DNA from: Alloprevotella sp.
GTDB taxonomy: Bacteria; Bacteroidota; Bacteroidia; Bacteroidales; Bacteroidaceae
Assembly (NCBI GenBank): GCA_017477205.1
Contig: JAFUXE010000012.1
Coordinates: 1 to 44,241 of the forward strand
DNA length: 44,241 nucleotides
Reading direction: 5' to 3'
The position numbers were made by a program, and so were the translations under genes. How positions within the stretch are numbered: the first letter of the stretch is position 1; every line of letters starts with the position of its first letter. This document shows, in pieces, positions 37,486 through 44,241 of this stretch. The notes under the pieces are model-generated. The model saw only the letters and a program-made list of their open reading frames with translations. It was not told where the DNA came from and made no database searches.

Positions 37486-37517
37486 CAAAAATACAAAAGT
37501 ATTCTTGTTGTGCCAAA
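37486..37517 (-). promoter_or_regulatory. Promoter of the 91-aa/ExK/TPR operon
   Basis: On the minus strand, TTTG (37514-37517), a 20-bp gap and TATTTTTG (37486-37493). A second -7-like box, TACTTTTG, lies 2 bp upstream of it. The start is predicted near 37479, 20 nt before the ATG at 37459. It shows that this operon is transcribed independently of the LRR gene upstream. Confidence 0.75.
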
Positions 37518-37542
37518 CATCTTATTCTGGCTATTAGTCAAT

Positions 37543-38913
37543 CTAAACAAGTTCATAAGATGTATGTTCTTTCAGCTTGTCTTTATATTCAGGTAACAAT
37601 TCTTCAAATTTCTTTTTTGTACCATTGGGAATAAAAATACTCTCTATATTCGTGCAACCCGAAAAGACTTTCTCACCAAAGCGTATTACACTCCCATTAA
37701 AAGTGACCGAAGATAGTTCAACACACTCACTAAAAGCCATATAATCTACGAATTTAACACTTGGGGGAATAGTGATATGAGATAAGGTTTTACAACCGGA
37801 AAAAGTACATAAGCCTATCACTTCAACCCCTTTTGGAATATGGATTGATTCTAAATTATCACAATTATGAAAAGCGAAATCACAAATAGCCAATGTATCT
37901 TTATTTATAGTGTACTCTCTAATATCTTTTGGAAGAGCATATTCCTGATGTTTTTTATAATAGTCTTGGCGAAAGCATGCTCTTTGGATTGGGTCCTTTA
38001 TTACTTTGTCAAGTACGTCAAGATTATCCAAACTATACATGGAATCAAGCCACCTATCTGTATAGGAATAATCCTTTTGGAATTTAGGAGATACTAACAA
38101 GCGCTTTTTATCTTTGCTGTATTTTACTCCATATCCGTCAGTCCATGCATTGGCCAAATCATCCTCTGTAACCTCGGTGCTGAGATCCTCTCCATCCCGT
38201 TTTCTAAGATAGCTGTTTTTCTGTTCCTCAGACACCCATACATCATATCTGACAATGGGCTTTTGGCCAATCTTATGTAACTCTTGACCATATATAAGGT
38301 TAATCTTTATTTTGTCACCCTCCTCATAGCCTTTTAGAATACCTTTACCTGCCTTCAATTCTGTCTTAGTACCATCTTTAAAGGGGATGGCTATGCGAAG
38401 TGTTGATGACCCATCAGCGAACTCTATTCCAATAAGTTCCGCCTCATCCCCAAGGATGTCACCATAATTGAACATGCCAGTTTCGTCACAGATTTCTTTC
38501 AATGTGAAGGCATCGCCAACAGGTGTCCATTTATTGTAAGGAACCTCCTCTATAGAATTAATTATATTGACATTGTCTTCTGATGACATCTCTTCATTGT
38601 CTATAGGCATAACTGATGAGTAACCCTTTTTTACATCTTCACCAACAGATTCCGAATCGTCAACATTGTGGTCTGTTCCAACCTTACTATTATTTGATTT
38701 GTCTCGTGAATTACTTAGAGAGCCTTTTATAGCAATATAAGCAAAGTATAACACAATTAAGCCTACTATAAATAGGAAAGACCACAAATCGTCATCTACG
38801 CTATGATGACTACCTCCTCCATCAATGTCCCAGTGTGGTCGGACTTTACCCCTTTGAGCAAAAGTGACCATGTGAGACATTATTATGATTAATATGGAAA
38901 CAACTTTTTTCAT
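37543..38913 (-). CDS. Membrane-anchored leucine-rich-repeat protein (BspA-type)
   Basis: A 456-residue protein. A signal-like N-terminus (MKKVVSILIIIMSHMVTFAQ) is followed by a Gly/His stretch and a transmembrane helix (FLFIVGLIVLYFAYIAI, about 45-61). Then come a long soluble part and BspA/LRR_5-type repeats at about 345-435 (FAFHNCDNLESIHIPKGVEVI, FSGCKTLSHITIPPSV, FSECVELSSV, FSGCTNIESIFIPNG). If the signal is cleaved, the repeats face the cytoplasm; if it acts as a second helix, they are also cytoplasmic. The ATG at 38913 is preferred to a TTG at 38928 that overlaps the upstream gene. It begins 5 bp after the PrimPol-exonuclease stop and is probably coupled to it. Confidence 0.72.
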   Translation of the reverse strand: MKKVVSILIIIMSHMVTFAQRGKVRPHWDIDGGGSHHSVDDDLWSFLFIVGLIVLYFAYIAIKGSLSNSRDKSNNSKVGTDHNVDDSESVGEDVKKGYSSVMPIDNEEMSSEDNVNIINSIEEVPYNKWTPVGDAFTLKEICDETGMFNYGDILGDEAELIGIEFADGSSTLRIAIPFKDGTKTELKAGKGILKGYEEGDKIKINLIYGQELHKIGQKPIVRYDVWVSEEQKNSYLRKRDGEDLSTEVTEDDLANAWTDGYGVKYSKDKKRLLVSPKFQKDYSYTDRWLDSMYSLDNLDVLDKVIKDPIQRACFRQDYYKKHQEYALPKDIREYTINKDTLAICDFAFHNCDNLESIHIPKGVEVIGLCTFSGCKTLSHITIPPSVKFVDYMAFSECVELSSVTFNGSVIRFGEKVFSGCTNIESIFIPNGTKKKFEELLPEYKDKLKEHTSYELV

Positions 38914-38917
38914 AAAA

Positions 38918-41167
38918 TTATTCTTCAACTCTTGTTATATCATTACTCCCTTTACGACTTAAAGTTAACACCTTACCTGTTGATAAATCAAAGGTATCAC
39001 CCACGCTTAATCTGCTATTAATACTTAAGGGAATATGTGTCTGGCCTCCTGCTCTCATATAAAAGCAGACACTTTTGCCGTATTGAGAAGCAACAACTTC
39101 AGACTTACTAACAGCCTCCTGTTCTTCTTTAGTAAATGACCGTACTTGTCGTGTCTGCCATTTGTCTTTGCAATTATTTCGCCAGACAACATCATCTATA
39201 ACAAAAGAATCCGCTTCAAAATTTATTTGGGCGATTTTAATCTTTGAAATTGCAATGGCCTGGGTACAAATGAAAAAATACTCACATTGATTCAATCCAT
39301 ACAAATTCAATTTAGATGAAGATGAATCTTCAAGTTGTACTCCTTTGCTCGACAACTCTAATAGTAGCGGTATCTTTATTATTCGGTCTTTCATCAATAT
39401 GGCTTTAACAAGCCACATTTCATTACTCCTGTATACTTGCCATCTTTCCACACAAGACAATATATTGTCATTTAAAATGTTTGTTGCCTTGTATTTTAAG
39501 GTTATAATATTATCATAAGTTTTATCGGTAGGTTTGTACGTTATAACTTTTCTTTTTATTAGCTCAAAGAAGCATTTAGCAGTTGCTTCGATATCTGCAT
39601 TCGCATCATGTGCATTGTCGAATCTTTCATCAAATAGAAATTCATACAATTCTATAAGTTTGGGGAATTTATATTTGTACTCTCGTGGATGTCTTAGAGA
39701 ATACGATAAATATTGTGAGAAGTTTCTTATATATGCAGCCTCAGTAGGGAGTTTACAGTAATCCACAGATAGTCGCATAGTGCAGTAATATGGTATTTCA
39801 TGAATAGCGTTTGTGATATTAAGTCGTTTTAGTTCCCCTCTTAAAACTTGAATATCAAAGGACACATTATGACCAACTAATGCATTACAACTATTCAAGT
39901 CTGCAAGGAATAAGGATATTGCCTCTTTTATAAGGATGCCATCTCTCATCGCTTTCTCTTTTGTAATGCCATGCACTTTAACCGCTTCGTCGGAAATGTC
40001 AAAATCAACAGGTTTGATTAAACAGCCAAACCTTTTCTGAACATTCCCATCCTCATCAGCCACTATCCAGCTTAATTGAACGACTCTGGGTTGGTCCGTG
40101 ATGTCATGATAATATTTGGAAGGTAAGCCGTTTGTTTCTGTGTCAAAGAACATCAATCTATTAGACAGTCTACAATTTAGCTGAGCTAGCTTTTCTAACT
40201 TGTCATACCCATCAGCAGTAAGAATACCTTCTTCAAGTAGTTCTTTTAATTGCTTATTAACTTTCGTATAACTTGTCTCGATGTAGCCTACTGCCATAAG
40301 GCTGACCATATTAACTCTTGCATTGTTACATCTCGAACTCTTCAATAATACTAATGATAGCTCTTTATTTACAGCTAAGAAATTTTTGCCCTCATCACAT
40401 TGCATAAGCAATCCTCTGCAATCGTTATAACTAATATTTTGTGATGGATAGCCGTACCCCATCCCAAGTAAACATTCTCTACAGAACAGTTCATAATCAT
40501 TATTTTTGTATCTGTAACTATACAATCTATCATCAGCGCACCATTTAAAAAACATATTTGCTAAATTTTCGTTAGAAATATGATTTGGGGCTTTTTTAGG
40601 TAAATCCTCCCATTTCCAAAAACCATAGCTTTGTTTATTAGGATAGAGCAAACTACATGATGGAGGTAGAACTAAGAAATAATTCCATGAAAGTTCAATA
40701 CGGTCGAATGCGCGATATCGATTTCTTAAATAACCTTCCATGAAAGAGCCGGGAAGGAATGGATAATTCTCAACATCCATCTCAGGAATATCATCATTCT
40801 TAAAAATAATATGACATCCCGTTCCACTGCCACTTAATACTAACCACTCATAATTTATTGGTAGCCCAAGGTCTTCCAAGATAACTCCAAGAAATCTATT
40901 CTTGAAGAAAACTGTTAAGAAATCATCTTTAACGCCATCAATATCAATTGCCCTAAATCCATTATATCCAGTTATCAAACCAATCCCCGTAGCATCTGAC
41001 CAATTGAAAGACATAATATCTTCAATAGTCTGTCTTTCTTTATGCCATTTATCAATATCAATTCCGGGGTTCTTGAATGATGAGGGATCATCTTCACGCC
41101 CATAAATTGGAGCAATATTCATGCCCATAGAATGATAATACGTTGCTTGTAATTGAAGATCGTTCAT
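38918..41167 (-). CDS. PrimPol-DEDDh exonuclease fusion protein
   Basis: A 749-residue two-enzyme fusion. Residues 1-~210 match bifunctional primase-polymerase (archaeo-eukaryotic primase) domains. GIGLITGYNG precedes the metal motif DID (Asp75, Asp77), SGSGTGCH has His119, and RIEL leads into the characteristic WNYFLVLPPS at 161-170. A helical Cys-containing linker follows (to ~335). Residues ~338-540 form a DnaQ-like DEDDh 3'-5' exonuclease: FDTETNG (Asp342, Glu344), GHNVSFD (Asp438) and HDANAD (His520, Asp525). All five catalytic residues are present. The last 200 residues end in a small beta domain of unknown type. A plausible role is primer or DNA synthesis with built-in proofreading or end trimming. 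It precedes the LRR gene by 5 bp. Confidence 0.78.
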   Translation of the reverse strand: MNDLQLQATYYHSMGMNIAPIYGREDDPSSFKNPGIDIDKWHKERQTIEDIMSFNWSDATGIGLITGYNGFRAIDIDGVKDDFLTVFFKNRFLGVILEDLGLPINYEWLVLSGSGTGCHIIFKNDDIPEMDVENYPFLPGSFMEGYLRNRYRAFDRIELSWNYFLVLPPSCSLLYPNKQSYGFWKWEDLPKKAPNHISNENLANMFFKWCADDRLYSYRYKNNDYELFCRECLLGMGYGYPSQNISYNDCRGLLMQCDEGKNFLAVNKELSLVLLKSSRCNNARVNMVSLMAVGYIETSYTKVNKQLKELLEEGILTADGYDKLEKLAQLNCRLSNRLMFFDTETNGLPSKYYHDITDQPRVVQLSWIVADEDGNVQKRFGCLIKPVDFDISDEAVKVHGITKEKAMRDGILIKEAISLFLADLNSCNALVGHNVSFDIQVLRGELKRLNITNAIHEIPYYCTMRLSVDYCKLPTEAAYIRNFSQYLSYSLRHPREYKYKFPKLIELYEFLFDERFDNAHDANADIEATAKCFFELIKRKVITYKPTDKTYDNIITLKYKATNILNDNILSCVERWQVYRSNEMWLVKAILMKDRIIKIPLLLELSSKGVQLEDSSSSKLNLYGLNQCEYFFICTQAIAISKIKIAQINFEADSFVIDDVVWRNNCKDKWQTRQVRSFTKEEQEAVSKSEVVASQYGKSVCFYMRAGGQTHIPLSINSRLSVGDTFDLSTGKVLTLSRKGSNDITRVEE

Positions 41168-41174
41168 ATTGTTA

Positions 41175-41250
41175 ATACTTCTTTTTCGTTATACCCATCA
41201 ATTTCAGCGTGTCGTTTTGCAGCGCATACGTCTCGATGGTTTTTATTCCG
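41175..41250 (-). repeat. Direct repeat copy 1, 3'-gene-end remnant
   Basis: In one minus-strand frame this reads TIETYALQNDTLKLMGITKKKY and then stops, just before the PrimPol ATG. It is about 75-80% identical to 42482-42560. Both look like the last codons of a lost gene and they flank the DUF1016 gene. Confidence 0.6.
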
Positions 41251-41254
41251 CGCT

Positions 41255-42448
41255 TTATTCTTCCGTTATTAGTCGTTTCATGTCTTCCTCTGGCGGCAGC
41301 AGTTCACGCAGGCGGTTTTGCATCTGCTGATAGGTTGCCACGCCCATAGGCTTCAGGTAGTCTTGAAGGACATAGTCAACGTATGCTTTGTCGGCTTTCT
41401 TACAGAGTATGATTCCGACAGAAGGATTCTCACCCGGCAATTTCTCTTCATCGTCAAGAATACGAAGATAGGCTGCAAGTTGGCCAAGATAAGAGGGTTT
41501 GAACTGGCCCTTCTTCAGCTCTACTACCACCAAGGATTGCAGTTCGCGATTGAAGAACAGCAGGTCTATCCAATGGTCGTGGCCAAACTTGTCATAATGA
41601 ACCTGATGACCTTTGTAAGTGAACGACCGGCCAAAGGTCATGATGAAGTTCTTGATATTCATCACAATTTTACTCTCAATCACACTCTCATCGACGTCCA
41701 TCGGGTCTGAAGCGTCGATGTCTTCCACATTGATGTAGTCCAGCAGGTAGGAGTCCTTGAACATTTGTATCGTGCGCATTGCCAATGCTTTGTCGGGAAT
41801 CGTCTTGAAGAAATTGTTGGGCAAGGACGCCCGATGGTTATAGACGTGGGCCTTTATCATCTCTTCCAAGTCGTCCACCTTTAGTCGTTGGTTGTAGGCC
41901 AACTGAATATAGTATTTCCGCTCGTCGTATGTCTTTGCATAACGGAATATGGCCACATGGTGCGAGAACGAGATATTCAGAAAGGCTGTGATGGGGAAAG
42001 TATCATCAGTGGTGAGTTGCAACTGGCGAATTGCATCCGACTTGGAATCAACCATTTGTAATTCGGTAGACGCGTCTACCGAATTTTCAGTCATCTGTGG
42101 GACAGCGATTTGTGGTATTTCGGTAGTCCTGTCTACCGATTTAGCTTCAATATCTTTCCAAGCCTCATAAAGACGGCGCATCAGCTTGATGTTTTCCTCC
42201 GAAAAGCCTTTCAATCCTGGCAGTTCAGATTTCAGTTGTTTGCTGATTCTGGCAATGGCGCCCGTGCCCCAATAACCCTCTCGTGAATGTTCCGAGATAT
42301 AGCGACCAATGCCATAGTAGAGCGACAGTTGTTCGCCATTAATCATCTGGGCCGCACGAGCCTGACTCTGCAGGATAGCCGCCTTGATGGTCTTAACTGC
42401 ACTTTGCAGTTCTTGTGTTAACACTTTGCTATTACTTTTTTCTACCAT
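41255..42448 (-). CDS. DUF1016/YhcG-type PDDEXK nuclease-domain protein
   Basis: A 397-residue protein. The N-terminal DUF1016 domain (YYGIGRYISEHSREGYWGTG and LPGLKGFSEENIKLMRRLYE) is followed by a variable linker (about 102-140). The C-terminal PDDEXK domain has Asp295 in HDHWIDLLFFNRE, Glu310 and Lys312 in VVVELKKGQF, and YLGQLAAYLRIL. The family is linked to recombination, restriction and defence islands; biochemistry is sparse. The linker contains the duplicated segment SVD(R/A)(T/S)TE, whose DNA includes a 26-bp perfect palindrome. A TATATTTG box lies about 147 bp upstream, and the gene is bracketed by direct repeats. Confidence 0.88.
   Translation of the reverse strand: MVEKSNSKVLTQELQSAVKTIKAAILQSQARAAQMINGEQLSLYYGIGRYISEHSREGYWGTGAIARISKQLKSELPGLKGFSEENIKLMRRLYEAWKDIEAKSVDRTTEIPQIAVPQMTENSVDASTELQMVDSKSDAIRQLQLTTDDTFPITAFLNISFSHHVAIFRYAKTYDERKYYIQLAYNQRLKVDDLEEMIKAHVYNHRASLPNNFFKTIPDKALAMRTIQMFKDSYLLDYINVEDIDASDPMDVDESVIESKIVMNIKNFIMTFGRSFTYKGHQVHYDKFGHDHWIDLLFFNRELQSLVVVELKKGQFKPSYLGQLAAYLRILDDEEKLPGENPSVGIILCKKADKAYVDYVLQDYLKPMGVATYQQMQNRLRELLPPEEDMKRLITEE
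42060..42085. repeat. 26-bp perfect palindrome inside the DUF1016 gene
   Basis: AATTCGGTAGACG is followed immediately by its reverse complement. A second, imperfect copy (CGGTAG-TCCTGT-CTACCG, about 42121-42138) lies 36 bp to the right. Both sit in the linker between the two protein domains. Confidence 0.85.
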
Positions 42449-42481
42449 AGCCTTATGTAAAAATGTTCAGGTTTAAATTCA

Positions 42482-42560
42482 TTAATACCCCGGTTTCATT
42501 ATACCTACCATCTTCAGCGTATCGTTTTGGAGCGTATACGTCCCGATGGTTCCTGTTCCG
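42482..42560 (-). repeat. Direct repeat copy 2, 3'-gene-end remnant
   Basis: In one minus-strand frame this reads TIGTYTLQNDTLKMVGIMKPGY and then stops, about 35 bp before the DUF1016 ATG. It matches the copy at 41175-41250 in DNA and in frame. Confidence 0.6.
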
Positions 42561-42594
42561 CATTCCTTGGCCTGCCAAAAACGGAATTTGCTCG

Positions 42595-42602
42595 CAAATA
42601 TA
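42595..42602 (-). promoter_or_regulatory. -7 box upstream of the DUF1016 gene
   Basis: TATATTTG on the minus strand fits TAnnTTTG, with no clear -33 box. It would start a transcript near 42588 that reads through the remnant repeat into the DUF1016 gene. Confidence 0.4.
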
Positions 42603-42652
42603 CAAGGTTTTCCCGAAATAATAAAACATGGCGGGAATATACTCCATAGGGA

Positions 42653-43762
42653 TTATAAAAACATGGGGTACCATTCCCGATCCTTCAGGTGTTTTTCCCA
42701 CACCTTGTCAAAGCCGGGATATTCCAAAAGTGCTTTGTCCGAGCAGTCATCAGGTAGCATGCATTTATAAATCTCGTCATTGCTCATGCCCAGTCCCTGA
42801 TTTTGGTTTTTCACCTGAAACAGTTTTATGCGCTTCATTTGGTTTGTGCATTCATAATATACTTCTTTCTGCGCTTTTGGCAAATTCTGTGATAGCTTCC
42901 TTCGGCAACTCATCCAGTTTTCCCAGCATTTCTGCTCAGCACGAATAGCGCGCTGATATGCAGCCCCGTTTACCTCATCATCGTCTTTGCCTACGGCATT
43001 GATGAAGGCGAGATATGCATCGTTAATCATTTTATCGGTGAAACTTCGTGGGCTGCATTTCGTGTTCTTCCTTTTGTTCCGTCCCGTTGGTACCCCAAAC
43101 TCCAGAGTTTCTTGCGGGATTTGAGTAACCACGTATTCCGTTTGTTCGTCTGCCAGAATATCCAGGAACATTTTCACCCTCGCAAAATATTCGCGGACGG
43201 AGGTAAGACAGGCCCGCCCAGACTTGGGCATCTGAGCATTGTATGCCTGAATGTTCTCCACATCCAGTCCCAGATGCTCTGTCTGGTAGATGGCCCGCTC
43301 GTTATGGAACTTCTGGGAGATAATCGTAAAGCTCTTCAGTCCAAACACTTTGTTGGCATTCACCACAGAGCAGATCGTCCTGTAGCCCTTACCGTCAAGA
43401 ATAATTGCATCGGCAGGAACTCCCCTTGCTACAAGAGAATCCCTCATGCTCTCCGGTTCATTCACCCCATCCAAACTATGCTCGTCTCCGCTAATCAGAA
43501 TCTTCTCAATCTTACCAGCCTTATACAACAGCTCTGCTGCATCGATGCGATAGACGAAGAAGTAGTTCCTGCCGCCATCGCGGGCCTGTGGCGTAGTACC
43601 AAGCAGCAGCCCCACTTCACTATATTTAATGCTGTCGATGTCAGAGAATACTTTGCCTTTGGCGTTGCTGACCACAAGTTGGTTGCATACCATCAAGATG
43701 GTTATACAAAGTAAAGCCAAGATACCTGCCGTCCATGCGGTTATTTTTACGGATTTCTTCAT
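42653..43762 (-). CDS. sanA: SanA-like DUF218 membrane protein with C-terminal extension
   Basis: A 369-residue protein. An N-terminal membrane helix (WTAGILALLCITILMVCNQ) precedes a DUF218/SanA domain. Family motifs include GLLLGTTPQARDGG, YRIDAAELLYKAGKI, ILISGDEHSL, RGVPADAIILD and TIISQKFHNERA. SanA proteins affect envelope permeability and act at the inner membrane. The usual length is about 210-240 aa. Here about 150 residues are added, including an AEQKCWENWMSCRRKL and YYECTNQMKRIKL segment with Cys/Trp spacing that weakly recalls LprI/DUF1311. I prefer MKKSVKITAW at 43762. A longer start at 43813 would use an N-terminus (MTSGEILKEKG) shared with the AlbA gene. Confidence 0.82.
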   Translation of the reverse strand: MKKSVKITAWTAGILALLCITILMVCNQLVVSNAKGKVFSDIDSIKYSEVGLLLGTTPQARDGGRNYFFVYRIDAAELLYKAGKIEKILISGDEHSLDGVNEPESMRDSLVARGVPADAIILDGKGYRTICSVVNANKVFGLKSFTIISQKFHNERAIYQTEHLGLDVENIQAYNAQMPKSGRACLTSVREYFARVKMFLDILADEQTEYVVTQIPQETLEFGVPTGRNKRKNTKCSPRSFTDKMINDAYLAFINAVGKDDDEVNGAAYQRAIRAEQKCWENWMSCRRKLSQNLPKAQKEVYYECTNQMKRIKLFQVKNQNQGLGMSNDEIYKCMLPDDCSDKALLEYPGFDKVWEKHLKDREWYPMFL

Positions 43763-43790
43763 TTTCGTTTTCCTTTGCTTACCTTTTTCC

Positions 43791-43960
43791 TTAAGAATCT
43801 CTCCACTCGTCATATCTTTGTAACGTTTTTGCTCGTTGCTTTATTGTCGCATCAACCTTTTCACTCAGCCTTTAGCCAGCCTCTTAGGTTCCTTCCATCC
43901 AGCTTTCTGCCTTACTCTTGGCATACTCATGAGTAAGGGTAGAAGCAGTGTAGAGTATGG
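43791..43960 (-). pseudogene. Decayed reading frame upstream of the SanA-like gene
   Basis: One minus-strand frame reads LYTASTLTHEYAKSKAESWM up to a stop, then a short run, another stop, and then RLSEKVDATIKQRAKTLQRY to a final stop. Composition is protein-like but two internal stops interrupt it. I cannot name the family. It overlaps the shared gene-start repeat near 43813 in a different frame. Confidence 0.4.
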
Positions 43961-44122
43961 CTACACCTTGGGAGGAATATGCAAGCACCTCACCGTTCCA
44001 GGCTCCATGCTGTCAAGCAGTCCGCTCTCTATCAGCGTGTAAGCCTTCTTCTTGCTCTGCCCATCGATGCTGTTGTCGCTATAGGTGAACCATTCAAGGA
44101 ACTTGTTGGTTGAATTAACTAA
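43961..44122 (-). pseudogene. Fic-family protein fragment
   Basis: The minus-strand frame reads NSTNKFLEWFTYSDNSIDGQ, then SKKKAYTLIESGLLDSMEPG and TVRCLHIPPKV before a stop. The first part matches N-termini of Fic/cell-filamentation-type proteins. The protein then departs from the family (expected LQQIHKYLF-like sequence) and lacks the Fic catalytic motif entirely. Upstream there is no start codon before a stop. It is a truncated remnant, apparently cut at its 5' side near the AT-rich start of the next element. Confidence 0.65.
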
Positions 44123-44145
44123 GTTTTTTGTTTATGTTAAAAAAG

Positions 44146-44176
44146 TTGCACATGTCACAGATTTTCAGTAACTTTG
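44146..44176 (+). promoter_or_regulatory. Promoter at the right edge
   Basis: TTG (44146-44148), a 20-bp gap and TAACTTTG (44169-44176) match the Bacteroidetes consensus. The predicted start near 44183 leaves a leader of about 30 nt before the ATG at 44212. Confidence 0.7.
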
Positions 44177-44211
44177 TAGTGTCCAAGCTATTAAGTACTA
44201 TCATCATAGCC

Positions 44212-44241
44212 ATGCACAACTTCTCTGCAAAGTTCCGTAAA
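44212..44241 (+). CDS. Start of a gene running off the window, possibly a transposase
   Basis: Only ten codons are visible (MHNFSAKFRK). They sit behind a consensus promoter and oppose the broken Fic fragment. The basic, aromatic N-terminus and the position next to a truncated gene would fit an insertion-sequence transposase (IS982-like N-termini look similar), but ten residues are not enough for an assignment. Confidence 0.4.
   Translation, partial: MHNFSAKFRK

Noticed and set aside
42453..42701. 82-codon minus-strand frame upstream of the DUF1016 gene
   Set aside because: The conserved reading frame of this stretch is the remnant tail ending at 42482. The 82-codon frame is in another phase and overlaps the end of the SanA-like gene.

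Overview
The window looks like a chromosome segment of a Bacteroidales bacterium, probably Prevotellaceae. Three things support this. Near-perfect copies of the Bacteroidetes primary promoter (a TTTG-like -33 box, 19-20 bp, then TAnnTTTG) sit in front of several genes. There are lineage-specific families (DUF4923, DUF4924, and the Bacteroides-type serine palmitoyltransferase). Shine-Dalgarno sequences are weak. I infer the taxon from gene content only; no rRNA or other species marker is present.

Layout. (1) 1-560: a mosaic edge with the start of an unidentified minus-strand gene and non-coding DNA, leading to the promoter of a membrane nucleotide-sugar 4,6-dehydratase (558-2546). (2) 2576-4870: a tRNA-Ser/tRNA-Glu pair with its own promoter, then a YolD-like small protein and a Y-family polymerase. 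(3) 4870-8364: a dnaX-slyD-aroC run on the minus strand, divergent from an HD hydrolase that is followed by dnaG, pyrB and glyA on the plus strand (8592-13627). (4) 13872-23012: a long minus-strand housekeeping run (fmt, a DUF4923 lipoprotein, mazG, two exporters, DUF4924, rfbD, prfC, aspS). (5) 23195-32150: hemW divergent from a secreted GH20 hexosaminidase and glutamine synthetase, then ffh-folD and a sphingolipid-initiating serine palmitoyltransferase. Genes up to this point are GC-rich and conserved.

From about 32.2 kb to the end the DNA is visibly AT-rich and accessory, and almost all genes are on the minus strand. It contains a lipoprotein with DSII repeats, a compact AlbA-plus-winged-helix protein, a TPR-like protein, a PD-(D/E)XK-like protein with a small overlapping partner, a membrane-anchored leucine-rich-repeat protein, and a 749-residue protein. 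This last protein joins an archaeo-eukaryotic primase-polymerase (PrimPol) domain to a DEDDh 3'-5' exonuclease. Upstream lie a DUF1016/PDDEXK protein and a SanA-like protein with an unusual tail. A decayed Fic gene and the start of a new, promoter-bearing gene (perhaps a transposase) close the window.

The best candidate for an undescribed system is the 34.4-41.2 kb cluster: PrimPol-exonuclease, membrane LRR protein, 91-aa protein, ExK nuclease-like protein and TPR-like protein. Its parts resemble those of anti-phage or plasmid-type modules (nucleic-acid synthesis and processing, a possible sensor, a nuclease), but the function is inference. The region also carries several kinds of short repeats: shared gene-start motifs, direct repeats flanking the DUF1016 gene, and a 26-bp perfect palindrome. 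These point to repeated cassette exchange. The core region has its own intergenic 7-, 9- and 21-bp tandem repeats.
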